From NCBI GenBank assembly GCA_030679035.1, contig JAUXTH010000189.1, positions 1 to 64,000 of the forward strand: a stretch of DNA of 64,000 bases, in the 5' to 3' direction. Made by a program: the position numbers and the translations under genes. Under the pieces are notes generated by a model. It did not search any database and was not told the origin of the DNA. It was given only the letters and a program-made list of their open reading frames with translations. How positions within the stretch are numbered: the first letter of the stretch is position 1; the number at the start of each line of letters is the position of its first letter. The DNA is from Methylobacter sp. (GTDB lineage: Bacteria > Pseudomonadota > Gammaproteobacteria > Methylococcales > Methylomonadaceae). Below are positions 10,147 to 18,332 of this stretch, piece after piece.

Positions 10147-10695
10147 ATGGCTGAAAAACCAATCATCCTTAACAAAACAACCATCGCGACCAGCCGATTA
10201 TTCCGCATTGAATCACTGGATATTGAATTTAGCAATGGCGAACTGCGCAACTACGAACGCCTGGCCCGCGGCCACTCGGGCGGTGCCGTGCTGATTGTAC
10301 CGATGCTGGATGCTGAAACGGTGTTGTTGATCAGGGAATATTCCGCCGGCGTGCACCGCTATGAGCTGGGCCTGCCCAAAGGCAAGACCGATGCCGGAGA
10401 ATCTTTCCTGGATGCCGCAAACCGGGAGCTTAAAGAAGAAGTCGGCTTTGGCGCCAGAAGCCTGCATCACTTAAGCTCTTTTTCGATCGCGCCGTCCTAT
10501 CTGGAACACATGACCGAGATTGTCATTGCCCAGGACTTGTATGAAGAAAAACTGGAAGGCGATGAACCGGAAGAACTGGAAGTCGTTCCGTGGAAATTAA
10601 GCAATATCAATGCATTGTTGGCCACCGGTGAATGTACCGAAGCCCGTTCAATTGCCGCGCTGTTTATGGCTTTGGAATATTTTAAGGCGATGTAG
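10147..10695 (+). CDS. nudE: ADP compounds hydrolase NudE
   Basis: A 182-residue Nudix hydrolase. The Nudix box runs from about residue 79 to 101 (GKTDAGES...ANRELKEEVGFG) with all G/E/R/EE positions present. NudE cleaves ADP-ribose, Ap3A and NADH. The region before the box (VLLIREYSAGVHRYELGLPKG) fits the ADP-sugar branch, and yrfG next door supports NudE. Confidence 0.9.
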   Translation: MAEKPIILNKTTIATSRLFRIESLDIEFSNGELRNYERLARGHSGGAVLIVPMLDAETVLLIREYSAGVHRYELGLPKGKTDAGESFLDAANRELKEEVGFGARSLHHLSSFSIAPSYLEHMTEIVIAQDLYEEKLEGDEPEELEVVPWKLSNINALLATGECTEARSIAALFMALEYFKAM

Positions 10696-10770
10696 GCTGG
10701 GTAGAGCAACGCGAAAACCAGGTTTAATACTTTACGTTAGCTGCACATTGCGCATGGAGCCAGACAAACA

Positions 10771-11532
10771 ATGAAGCTGTACAAATTTACTCCATCCTTA
10801 GAAATTGCCGAAAAGATTTCCGTCGGCATATTTCGATTTTATGAATTAACAAAGTACATAAAAATCGAGGATGAAGTAGGCCGATCTGATCCAGGAGAAT
10901 GCTCGGTTAGCTTTCCACAGAGAGAATACGAGAAGTTTCCAGAAAAACTGCCGACTGGAAGTTTTAGAGGCGTTGAATTTAAATGCATCAGCACCGGTAA
11001 TGATGTGGAATACATAAAGCAGTATTTTGTTTTTTGTATGAGCACCAAAAAGGATGAGAAAGCAATTGGCGACTCTAAATATGCTGTAGAGCTTTATAAG
11101 GATAACTTTGATTTGTTTATGCAGCTCCTAAACGAGCCATTTGAAGACTCTGGAAACCCAGAAGGCCGGCAATTTTTTAGTCATGGCGAAGTTGAGTACT
11201 ACGATATACATAATCACCCCAAGCCGATTGTAGGTAGAATGTGGCGTGTGGCGTATCTCAAGCACGCTGACTTTAAATATCAACGCGAATATCGGGCAGC
11301 ATTTTTTGCTTCAGATCACTTTTTTAATCGAGTTATGGTTAATCCGATGGTCATCGAGAAAAAGATATTCACTAAAGATAAAAAGCCAATGGGTTTTAAC
11401 TTAGAGTTATATGTTCAGTCCGGGGTCGATGATGATGGGTGGCGCTTCCTTGAGATTGATATATCAAAGTTTGCGGCGAATATTAGCCCAGAATCAAGTA
11501 AAATTATCGAAGTTTCTGCGAGTACAGTGTGA
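10771..11532 (+). CDS. Hypothetical protein, distantly DUF2971-like
   Basis: A 253-residue soluble protein I do not firmly recognise. It begins MKLYKFTPSLEIAEKI and has a DPGECSV segment, an FVFCMSTKK strand near residue 90 and a late YQREYRAAF motif. That order (KLYKF, DPxE, CxS, EYR) resembles the DUF2971 group, whose function is unknown. It is richer in Lys/Asp/Phe codons and lower in GC than its neighbours, and lies directly beside a RAYT/REP element, which suggests a transferred cargo-type gene. No signal peptide or membrane segment is visible. Confidence 0.6.
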   Translation: MKLYKFTPSLEIAEKISVGIFRFYELTKYIKIEDEVGRSDPGECSVSFPQREYEKFPEKLPTGSFRGVEFKCISTGNDVEYIKQYFVFCMSTKKDEKAIGDSKYAVELYKDNFDLFMQLLNEPFEDSGNPEGRQFFSHGEVEYYDIHNHPKPIVGRMWRVAYLKHADFKYQREYRAAFFASDHFFNRVMVNPMVIEKKIFTKDKKPMGFNLELYVQSGVDDDGWRFLEIDISKFAANISPESSKIIEVSASTV

Positions 11533-11565
11533 AAGTTCAAGCAGCAGCTAACAAGCGCATGTTGC

Positions 11566-11621
11566 GCTGGTTCCCAAGCTCCAGCTTGGGAACCCAGTCC
11601 TGGAAGCTCCAGCTTCCCGAG
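11566..11621. repeat. REP element, left copy (56 bp)
   Basis: Two adjacent hairpins: TTCCCAAGCTCCAGCTTGGG plus AA, then GGAAGCTCCAGCTTCC. It is an inverted copy of 12002-12057, matching at 52 of 56 positions by my alignment. Together they bracket a decayed RAYT gene. Confidence 0.85.
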
Positions 11622-11625
11622 CAAC

Positions 11626-11975
11626 TCACCACGCCCGAATCACCTCAATCAACCCCTCCTGACCGGCATAATTCCGCGCACTGGAATAGCGCCAATGCTC
11701 CGGCTGATCCACATAGCCGCGCTTGACCGGGTTGTAATGAATGTAATCCAGCTTCTACCGCATAACCGCTTCGGATTCGATGACTTGCGGATGATTGCCT
11801 TCCTCCCAAACCTGATAAGCGGTTTCCTGCTTATGGGCGCGTTTAAAAAATGCCAAGAATCCAGAATAATATCCACTGTTTCCGGGCGGGTAAACAACGG
11901 TAGCCAGTGGTTTACTGTTGCGGTCAGGAAGTGTGGACATGGGTCGGATTGGACGCGGTAACGGCTTCTGGGCAT
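11626..11975 (-). pseudogene. Decayed REP-associated tyrosine transposase (RAYT, Y1_Tnp family)
   Basis: The N-terminal part reads MPRSRYRVQSDPCPHFLTAT and continues HWLPLFTRPETV. After a frame change the C-terminal part reads YQVWEEGNHPQVIES, KLDYIHYNPVKRGYV and HWRYSSARNYAGQEG, which are RAYT signatures. There is at least one frameshift, a CAG-to-TAG stop just before KLDYIHYNPV, and an internal deletion that removes the HUH catalytic segment. RAYTs mobilise REP sequences; this copy cannot be active. It sits between inverted 56-bp REPs, 4 nt from the left copy. Confidence 0.85.
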
Positions 11976-12001
11976 GGTTGTGCTCCTGTGTTGTGAGAGT
12001 A

Positions 12002-12057
12002 CTCGGGAAGCTGGAGCTTCCGACACTGGGTTCCCAAGCAGGAGCTTGGGAACCAGC
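12002..12057. repeat. REP element, right copy (56 bp, inverted)
   Basis: The inverted partner of 11566-11621. It begins CTCGGGAAGCTGGAGCTTCC and ends GGAGCTTGGGAACCAGC, just upstream of the RAYT start. The two copies define a 492-bp REP-RAYT-REP unit. Confidence 0.85.
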
Positions 12058-12092
12058 GAAACGCTGTCAGAGCAAGTTCAGAGTTATACAAA

Positions 12093-13862
12093 TCACAACC
12101 GATACAGCGGCTCCAATTTATCATCGTCCTTAGCCGCTATTTTTTCCCTAGCTTTATTTTCAACAAACGCCTGAAACAACTTTTTGCCCTGCCACTGATC
12201 TGCTGACTTTCCATACAAAACCTGGTTCAAAAGCAGGATTTCATCCCTTAGCCTCGCATCGCTTAGCTCGGCAATTGCGCCTAAACTCGCCACATTCGCC
12301 GCGCCAATTCCCGACTGGCTTGCGGCATATACACCATCCCTGGCGATATACTTTTGTCGTCCCCAGGCCAGCAAAGCATCTTTGGCGGCTGCGGCATTGT
12401 TTTCAGCACAGGCTTTTTTCAGGCTTTTTATGCTGTCTTCCAAACGTATTTCCCGTTCGCTTTTTTCCACAACCGGTTTTTTAGCCGGACGCTTGATCAG
12501 GAAATAAGCCAGTGTCGCCAACCAACCCGACCCCAGAAACACCGACACCCAGAGCCAGATATTTTGCTGTTGCGGCTGACTGATAATCGGCGTGACCGCT
12601 TCACTTTTTTGCGGTTGTTGCACCGAAACCGGAGCTACGGGAACCGCCATGTCCGGCACAGTTCCTGCCGCCTCAAGCGCCGTGATAGTGGTTTCCGGAA
12701 TCTTGGCGATTTCCATTTTCTGGCTTTGGCTGTTGAACCAGGGAATTTCTATCGCCGGCAGTTTGTAGAAGCCCGCTTTTGACGGGATGATGGCTATTTT
12801 TTCTTCCCTGAACGCAATCAGGCCTTCCGGTTTTTTCTGTTCCTGCAACACCGGCTGGTCGGGATAGGTTTTCAGCTGCTCGTCAATCCCTTCGGCACCG
12901 CTCAGGACAGGCTTTCCGGCATTCAACTCAGGCAGCTGGCCGACTGTCGTACCTTTTGCCAACAGCGTCAAGGTACGGGTCAGCGGCTCGCCGACCTTCA
13001 TTTGTTGGTTATCGCCAGACCATTCTTCCTTTAAAACCAGTTGTTCCGCCGAAAGCCAATGCTTCCCGGTAAAAGCGGCAGGAGCGGGTTTTACATCCAG
13101 CGTCACCGATTTAGATAGAATCTTTTTTGTTTTGGTGGTCTGGGAGTTAAAAAAGCCGTTAAAATTCGGGCGGCTGCTAGCCACGACTTCTGCCGTTAAT
13201 GCCAGCGGCTTGATCGTTATGGTGCCGCTTTTTTGCGGGAAAATTGCATACTTGCGCTCAGTGACCAGATAATTCACGCCGTTGATCTGGGTATTGTAAT
13301 TACTGTCATCGCCCAGCTTTTCAATCACGGCATCGCCCAACTCCGGTTCGTTCAAAGCGGCCTGGGCGATTTCGACTCGCCTGTATAAACGCACGGTGTA
13401 GAGAACCTGGGACTGCACATAAGGACTTTGCGGGTTTGCCTCAACCTCCAGAAACAAGTCATCGTCGGTATTGACCGCTTTATTGCCCGTCGCCTGAGTA
13501 ACCAGGATGCTGTTCGGCTGACTGACATCATCACCAAACTTGACCGGAGGAACAGCCAAGCTGCCGGGATGTTTAGCCATCGCGTTAAGCGTCCACTGTA
13601 CGGTCTTGCTCGACTTCCCGTTTATCCATGACGAATTGCTGCTCTGGCTTTGGCCGAGTATCTCGAAATCCTGTTCCAGCGGGCTGAAATCAGGGTCGTT
13701 ATCCGGCGTGTCGTTGGCGGTAAAAATGATCTGGAAAGATTCATCCAGGCTGACCGGATTACGATCGAACGACACGCTGATTTGTGCCGCGAATACAGCG
13801 GCTGGCGCAAGACTCAACATCAGAAGGAAAAATAACTTTTTTATCGTATTCATGCTCATCAT
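12093..13862 (-). CDS. batD: BatD-like protein (oxygen tolerance locus)
   Basis: A 589-residue BatD family protein. It has a signal peptide (residues about 1-25, ending AAVFAA), tandem beta-sandwich domains over about 26-400, and one membrane segment near residues 432-455 (IWLWVSVFLGSGWLATLAYF). The cytoplasmic tail resembles the BatD end (LSDARLRDEILLLNQVLYG, W.G..L). Two repeats sit in frame: a 53-bp hairpin element giving DGVYAASQSGIGAAN in the tail, and a short SGAEG-type repeat near residue 320. Bat proteins are proposed to handle envelope stress or act as chaperone-like complexes with MoxR. The gene lies 5 nt downstream of the sugar kinase, so it is probably in the same operon. Confidence 0.88.
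   Translation of the reverse strand: MMSMNTIKKLFFLLMLSLAPAAVFAAQISVSFDRNPVSLDESFQIIFTANDTPDNDPDFSPLEQDFEILGQSQSSNSSWINGKSSKTVQWTLNAMAKHPGSLAVPPVKFGDDVSQPNSILVTQATGNKAVNTDDDLFLEVEANPQSPYVQSQVLYTVRLYRRVEIAQAALNEPELGDAVIEKLGDDSNYNTQINGVNYLVTERKYAIFPQKSGTITIKPLALTAEVVASSRPNFNGFFNSQTTKTKKILSKSVTLDVKPAPAAFTGKHWLSAEQLVLKEEWSGDNQQMKVGEPLTRTLTLLAKGTTVGQLPELNAGKPVLSGAEGIDEQLKTYPDQPVLQEQKKPEGLIAFREEKIAIIPSKAGFYKLPAIEIPWFNSQSQKMEIAKIPETTITALEAAGTVPDMAVPVAPVSVQQPQKSEAVTPIISQPQQQNIWLWVSVFLGSGWLATLAYFLIKRPAKKPVVEKSEREIRLEDSIKSLKKACAENNAAAAKDALLAWGRQKYIARDGVYAASQSGIGAANVASLGAIAELSDARLRDEILLLNQVLYGKSADQWQGKKLFQAFVENKAREKIAAKDDDKLEPLYRL
12296..12348. repeat. 53-bp hairpin repeat, copy A, in frame in batD
   Basis: Read along the gene: ATCGCCAGGGATGGTGTATA, then TGCCGCAAGCCAGTCGGGAA, then TTGGCGCGGCGA. 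It differs from copy B (14334-14386) at 2 of 53 positions. The core folds as GCCGC-AA-GCCAGT-cggga-ATTGGC-GCGGC with one G.U pair, and is translated IARDGVYAASQSGIGAA. Confidence 0.9.
12888..12911. repeat. Short CCCTTCGG...AGGACAGG repeat in batD
   Basis: A 24-bp motif read along the gene as CCTGTCCTGAGCGGTGCCGA plus AGGG, translated PVLSGAEG. Close relatives are at 56874-56897 (mpl), 21414-21434 (intergenic) and 60819-60842 (asparaginase gene). Confidence 0.75.
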
Positions 13863-13867
13863 TTAGA

Positions 13868-14806
13868 TCAATCAAGGTTCCAGGCGTCTATAAACGGCCG
13901 GTAAAAATTCAACTCCTGAACCGTAGCGCCCCGTTGGGTCACCAAGGCGGATGCGAACGACTGCGCTCGCTCCATGGTCAGCAGCAATGACCAGCCATGC
14001 TGCATGCCCAGCAACAGGACTGCCGCAAATGCATCGCCCGCGCCCACGGTATCGACTACGGCTAAATCAGCCGTCGGCGCAACTTCAATAAATTCCCCGG
14101 CTTGGTTGACTGCCAGCGAGCCCCGGCTGCCGCAAGTCACCACCAGCACCTCCAATTCGTGCTGCGCCAGAAACAAACGCATCGTCTCTTGCAGCGTGTT
14201 TTGCGGCGATGCCAAAAGCATTAACTCCTCATCATTGAGCTTGGCCCAATGCGCCTTATCGAGCCACTGGTTGACCGACTCTTTTTGCCACCAGGGCGCC
14301 CGCAAATTGACATCGATAAAAACCTTGCCCTGATATCGCCAGGGATGGTGTGTATGCCGCAAGCCAGTCGGGAACTGGCGCGGCGAACGCGCGGTCAAGT
14401 CACACAAAGCCTGTTCCGATACCCGGTTACGCAAGGCCAACGTCCCGTGATAAATAACGCTGTACTGCCGGTCGGCGACCGGTTGCTGCCCGGCGATAAA
14501 ATCGTAAGCCTGATCGGCTAAAATTTCATAGCCGGGTTCGCCGTTGTTAATAGTGACCTGCACCGTCCCGGTAGGATGATCGGGATCGGTTTGCAGGTTT
14601 TCAACAGCCATGCCCCAAGCCTGCATGGCCTGCCTGATTTTATCGCCGGTTGCATCGCGGCCCACTCGGCTGATAAAACACGGGCGCTGGTTAAAAGCTT
14701 GCAGATGCCAGGCCACGTTAAAAGGCGCGCCGCCTAATATTTGCTGACCGTCCGGAAACTGATCGATCAGCGCTTCACCGAAAATGGCGATTTGATTATG
14801 GGTCAT
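13868..14806 (-). CDS. PfkB-family carbohydrate kinase (fructokinase-like)
   Basis: A 312-residue ribokinase-fold sugar kinase. The start (NQIAIFGEALIDQFPDG), the sugar site LGGAPFNVAWHL and the C-terminal signature VDTVGAGDAFAA with catalytic Asp are intact. The VFIDVNLRAPWW motif resembles fructokinases. Between DLTAR and GKVFIDVNLR lies a 53-bp hairpin repeat in frame, adding about 18 residues (PRQFPTGLRHTHHPW) probably in a surface loop. The gene sits inside the bat operon between batB/C and batD, an unusual position. Fructose as substrate is a guess. Confidence 0.85.
   Translation of the reverse strand: MTHNQIAIFGEALIDQFPDGQQILGGAPFNVAWHLQAFNQRPCFISRVGRDATGDKIRQAMQAWGMAVENLQTDPDHPTGTVQVTINNGEPGYEILADQAYDFIAGQQPVADRQYSVIYHGTLALRNRVSEQALCDLTARSPRQFPTGLRHTHHPWRYQGKVFIDVNLRAPWWQKESVNQWLDKAHWAKLNDEELMLLASPQNTLQETMRLFLAQHELEVLVVTCGSRGSLAVNQAGEFIEVAPTADLAVVDTVGAGDAFAAVLLLGMQHGWSLLLTMERAQSFASALVTQRGATVQELNFYRPFIDAWNLD
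14334..14386. repeat. 53-bp hairpin repeat, copy B, inside the sugar kinase gene (opposite orientation)
   Basis: On the plus strand: TATCGCCAGGGATGGTGTGT, then ATGCCGCAAGCCAGTCGGGA, then ACTGGCGCGGCGA. The stem GCCAGT-cggga-ACTGGC is perfect. Relative to the host gene it is inverted compared with copies A and C, so a different frame is translated, still without a stop. Confidence 0.9.
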
Positions 14807-14859
14807 GTTTATTTATCTTGTGACATATTAATCGTTCCAGCTTTAAATCATGCAAGACG

Positions 14860-14912
14860 CTGGAGTCCAGAGCTTGCTCTGGCAAGTTCAAAGCAAGCTT
14901 TGAACTCCGGCG
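14860..14912. repeat. Double-hairpin repeat between batB/C and the sugar kinase
   Basis: Two hairpins, CCAGAGCTTGCTCTGG and TTCAAAGCAAGCTTTGAA, flanked by GGAGT and ACTCC. This is the same design as the repeats at 56347-56405 and 59801-59856. Confidence 0.7.
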
Positions 14913-14917
14913 CATGC

Positions 14918-16714
14918 CTACCAACCATCTGTGTCACCAGTTGATTGGCGGCCGCGCTGGCCGTATTGATATTTAAATTTACGTCTTAACAGACCGGCCG
15001 GATCGTCGGGGATTCGTTTGAGCCATTGTTCGTTGGCCTGCTGTTGCTCATCCGTTGGCTCGGCCTTGGCCGACGCTTGCTGTTTGTCTTGTTTATTCGC
15101 GTCGTCTTTGCCCTGCTCGGCTTGCTGAGGCTTTTCCTCTTCCGGCTTTTTTTCCTCGGCTTTATCTTGCTGCTTTTCTTCCGACTGCTGTTTATCCGAT
15201 TGCTTCTGCTCCGGTTTTTGCTCGGGCTTTTCCTCGGATTGCTTTTGTTCGTCAGATTTCTCCGATTGATCTCCATCCTTGTTTTGCTCTGAATCGCCTT
15301 TGGACTTTTGTTTATCGTCCTTTTGCTGGTCCCGTTTCTTTTGCTCTTGCTTTTGTTCTTCCAGTGCTTTTTCTACGACTTCCTTATTGTGTTTGGCATC
15401 GCTATCGTTAGGATTCATAGCCAGCGCTTTTTCGTAGGCTTTGATGGCCTCTTCCAACTGACCGGCTTTCGCCAGCGCATTACCCTGATTGTAAGCGCTG
15501 CTTTCGGACTTGCTGTTTTTCAGGCTTTCCAGCGCCTTGTCGTATTCCCCCGCCTTGTACTGCGCCGCCGCTTTCCAATCCGGGTTTTCAAATTGCTCCG
15601 CCGCCTTAGCAAAATCCTGCTTTTTATAGGACTGTTGAGCCTGCTGGTCTTTGGTCTGCCATAAATCCTGCCAGCCCAACGCGTAACTGTTTTTCGGCAG
15701 CGGCAGGATCAGCAATAAGGCTAAACACAGCAGACCTTTCCTGAACGTCAGTGCGGCCAGCGGCAAGACCAGCAGTAACAACCAGGGGCCTTTGTCCGCC
15801 CACTGGTCCAACAACAAGTTATCGTTTTGCTTGCCCTGCTGCTCGACCGATCTATCCACATTTGCCAGTACAGCTTGAATGTCCGCGTCATTAGCCGTGA
15901 TGGTTTGATAAACGCCGTTGCCCGTCTGCGCCAGTTTTGCGAGCTCGCCGGAATTTAATTTGGGCACCACGATATTGCCTCGCTCATCTTTAAGAAACCC
16001 GCCTTCAGGCAGCGCTATCGGTGCACCGTCATCCGTTCCGACACCCAATATGGATAGCTGATACTTATCCAATGATTTGACTGCGGGCAAAGTTTTATCG
16101 ACATCGACGCCGTCGGTGACCAGCAAGATCTGGCCTTTTTGCAGGCCCGCCTGCTTGAGCAGCTCCGCGGCTTTTTCCAGTGCCGACGCAGTGTCGCTGC
16201 CCTGGCTGGGCATGATGTCTGTGTTTAAGGCCGACAGCTGGCTGTCGATGGTCTCGGTATCATCGGTCAGCGGCGTGACGGTAAAGGCATCGCCGGCATA
16301 AACCAGCAAGGCGGTCTGGCCGTCTTTGCGCTGTTTTAGTATGTCGGCGATTTTGTAACGCGCCATAATCAAACGGCTGGGCTTAATATCGGCGGCATCC
16401 ATCGACCGGGACAAATCCAGCGCAATCACCAGCGCAGAATCGTTCCTGAATACCGGCGAGGGCAGTCGTTCCCAGGTTGGCCCGGCCAGCGCAATAATCA
16501 CCAGCAAGGAGGCTATGGCTCCTGCGGTTATCGGCCAACGGCTTTGGTTAACCGGCTTTTCCTGCAACAGATACGGCAACAATGCGGCATCGCATACCGC
16601 CGACCAGTTGCCTTGAGCCAGCTTGTTTCTGAGTATTAAGGCCAGGATCACAATATAAGGTAAAACCGCCAGCAGCCAGTAGGGCCTGATAAAATGGAAT
16701 TCAGCTAGGTTCAT
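14918..16714 (-). CDS. BatB/BatC fusion: VWA domain plus TPR protein
   Basis: A 598-residue membrane protein. It has N-terminal membrane segments (about 10-28 and 60-78), a VWA domain with MIDAS motif DLSRS near residue 98 and LLVTDGVD, another membrane segment near 305-325, then TPR repeats (about 365-450; YNQGNALAKAGQLEEAIKAY). A Lys/Gln/Glu-rich low-complexity tail of about 110 residues follows, ending WLKRIPDDPAGLLRRKFKYQ. The last motif is typical of BatC-type TPR proteins. BatB and BatC are separate in some species; the fused form is common in gammaproteobacteria. It overlaps batA by 4 nt. Confidence 0.88.
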   Translation of the reverse strand: MNLAEFHFIRPYWLLAVLPYIVILALILRNKLAQGNWSAVCDAALLPYLLQEKPVNQSRWPITAGAIASLLVIIALAGPTWERLPSPVFRNDSALVIALDLSRSMDAADIKPSRLIMARYKIADILKQRKDGQTALLVYAGDAFTVTPLTDDTETIDSQLSALNTDIMPSQGSDTASALEKAAELLKQAGLQKGQILLVTDGVDVDKTLPAVKSLDKYQLSILGVGTDDGAPIALPEGGFLKDERGNIVVPKLNSGELAKLAQTGNGVYQTITANDADIQAVLANVDRSVEQQGKQNDNLLLDQWADKGPWLLLLVLPLAALTFRKGLLCLALLLILPLPKNSYALGWQDLWQTKDQQAQQSYKKQDFAKAAEQFENPDWKAAAQYKAGEYDKALESLKNSKSESSAYNQGNALAKAGQLEEAIKAYEKALAMNPNDSDAKHNKEVVEKALEEQKQEQKKRDQQKDDKQKSKGDSEQNKDGDQSEKSDEQKQSEEKPEQKPEQKQSDKQQSEEKQQDKAEEKKPEEEKPQQAEQGKDDANKQDKQQASAKAEPTDEQQQANEQWLKRIPDDPAGLLRRKFKYQYGQRGRQSTGDTDGW

Positions 16715-17691
16715 GACAACCGTACCTTGGACAACGCAATGAACGCCGCCAGAGCCAATGCCAGCGACAACGGCCAGTAATACAGTTCGCTGCGGGGCCT
16801 GAAATATTGTTTGTCTTTTTCCACCGGCTCCAGCTCATCCAGTCTCATGTAAATATTATTCAGCTCGTCGGTATTTCTGGCCCGGTAATAGTAGCCGCCA
16901 GTGCTTTCGGCAATCTTGATCAAGGTTTTTTCATCCAGGTCAACCGATGGATTAATCTTGCGGTTGCCAAAAAAACTGCGCACGATCATTTCATCCGCGC
17001 CGATGCCGATCGTGTAGATTTTAAGGTGATTGGCTGCGGCCAATTCGGCGGCTTTTAAAGGCGAGACTTCACCGGCGGTATTGGCACCGTCAGTCATCAA
17101 CACCAAAACCCGGCTGTTGGCCTGTTCGTTTTTAAGGCGCTTGACCGCCAGTCCGATGGCATCGCCAATCGCGGTATTGTCGCCGGCAAGTCCGATGACG
17201 GACTCGTTCAACAAGGTCATCACCGTTTTCCGGTCGAAAGTTAACGGCGTTTGCAAATAGGCCTGGGTGCCAAACAGGATCAAACCCACCCTGTCGCCGA
17301 CGCGCCGGTTGATAAAGTCAGTCGCAACCATTTTGGCAGCCGTCAGCCTGTCTACAGCCCGCTTGTTAATAAAAAAATCCTGCTCTTCCATACTGCCGGA
17401 CAAGTCCACGGCCAGCATCAAATCCCTGCCGCTGACCGCCTGCTCAATCGGCTCGCCGAGCCATTGCGGCCGGGTACAGGCGATGACCAGTAACAACCAG
17501 GCAAGCGCCGCCAGCAATAACGGCCATTGCCGGGGTTGGCCTACCGCTCGGGTTTCAACATCGGAAAAGTCGTCCAAGAACGGAACTTTTAATGCCGCCT
17601 GTTCCGCGGGGCTATTGGCCGTAACCAGCCAACGGATTAACAAGGGCAACGGTAAAGCGGCCAGCAGCCAGGGCCATTCAAAGTGAATCAT
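16711..17691 (-). CDS. batA: BatA-like VWA-domain membrane protein
   Basis: About 326 residues. Two N-terminal membrane segments precede a VWA domain with MIDAS DLSGS (AVDLSGSMEEQDF), and a third membrane segment lies near the C-terminus (LYYWPLSLALALAAFIAL). I chose the ATG at 17691 (MIHFEWPWLLAALPLPLL) because it begins with the family membrane segment and follows a GAGAAAGA stretch. The open frame extends 18 codons upstream without similarity. It is predicted to bind metal through the MIDAS site and act with MoxR. Confidence 0.9.
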   Translation of the reverse strand: MIHFEWPWLLAALPLPLLIRWLVTANSPAEQAALKVPFLDDFSDVETRAVGQPRQWPLLLAALAWLLLVIACTRPQWLGEPIEQAVSGRDLMLAVDLSGSMEEQDFFINKRAVDRLTAAKMVATDFINRRVGDRVGLILFGTQAYLQTPLTFDRKTVMTLLNESVIGLAGDNTAIGDAIGLAVKRLKNEQANSRVLVLMTDGANTAGEVSPLKAAELAAANHLKIYTIGIGADEMIVRSFFGNRKINPSVDLDEKTLIKIAESTGGYYYRARNTDELNNIYMRLDELEPVEKDKQYFRPRSELYYWPLSLALALAAFIALSKVRLS

Positions 17692-17719
17692 ATTCTTTCT
17701 CGTTAAGCACATTGACACC

Positions 17720-17802
17720 GTAGGAGCGGGCCGCGCCCGCGACATTTTGGCGGCATTTGCAGAGTTTTAGCGGCTTCATCGCGGGCATGGCCCCGCTCCT
17801 AC
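17720..17802. repeat. GTAGGAGCGGG...CCCGCTCCTAC inverted repeat
   Basis: Arms GTAGGAGCGGG (17720-17730) and CCCGCTCCTAC (17792-17802), with inner arms CGCCCGCGA and TCGCGGGC. The same family is at 54278-54339. It lies between batA and the DUF4381 gene inside the presumed operon. Confidence 0.85.
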
Positions 17803-17861
17803 AGCACTTAACTTATTGGTAGCGACACCGCTCGTAGGGACAAGGTAATCTTTCACATCAA

Positions 17862-18332
17862 TCATCTTTTTCCCTGAGCTTTAAGCCAGCCTTCGCATAG
17901 GCCGATTAATTGGGAAAGCTCCTGATCTGTAACCGGCGTTTTTCGATAGGGCGCGTCAGCCAAAAGTTGGCCGACGCCCTCGCTAAACGGCAACCCTTTT
18001 ACCGAAGTATCGAGGTATGCCAGCCATTGCCGTCCGGTCAATCCGGCGGCCTTTGCCCGCGGCGACACGCTGATCGCAACGCGCCTAACCAGCACCGAAA
18101 GCTCGCATACAACTGAAAGGTTATCGCGCGTTGCATCCTGTTTGATTTGAGCCAATATTTTGTTAGCTGTTTTAAGCGCGGTCTTGCGGGTCAGCCTTTT
18201 ATAAAGCCAGACCAGGAAAATAATCAGCAACGGGATCGCTACCGCCAAGATCCACCAACCGATAGCCGGAGGCCACCAGCCTATGACTTCGGGTTCGTGG
18301 ATGTCTTTTAAATCAAGAAGAGTTGGATTCAT
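17862..18332 (-). CDS. DUF4381 family membrane protein
   Basis: A 156-residue protein with the family start LLDLKDIHEPEVIGWWPPAI, one membrane segment (about 24-44) and a helical cytoplasmic domain containing LTGRQWLAYLD. DUF4381 proteins are regular members of MoxR-DUF58-Bat operons; their function is not known. It is directly adjacent to the DUF58 gene (no gap) and 170 bp from batA. Confidence 0.9.
   Translation of the reverse strand: MNPTLLDLKDIHEPEVIGWWPPAIGWWILAVAIPLLIIFLVWLYKRLTRKTALKTANKILAQIKQDATRDNLSVVCELSVLVRRVAISVSPRAKAAGLTGRQWLAYLDTSVKGLPFSEGVGQLLADAPYRKTPVTDQELSQLIGLCEGWLKAQGKR

Noticed and set aside
15026-15664. Long Leu/Phe-rich open frames on the plus strand opposite batB/C
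   Set aside because: They mirror the Gln/Lys/Glu-rich low-complexity tail of the real gene on the other strand and have no family signature.
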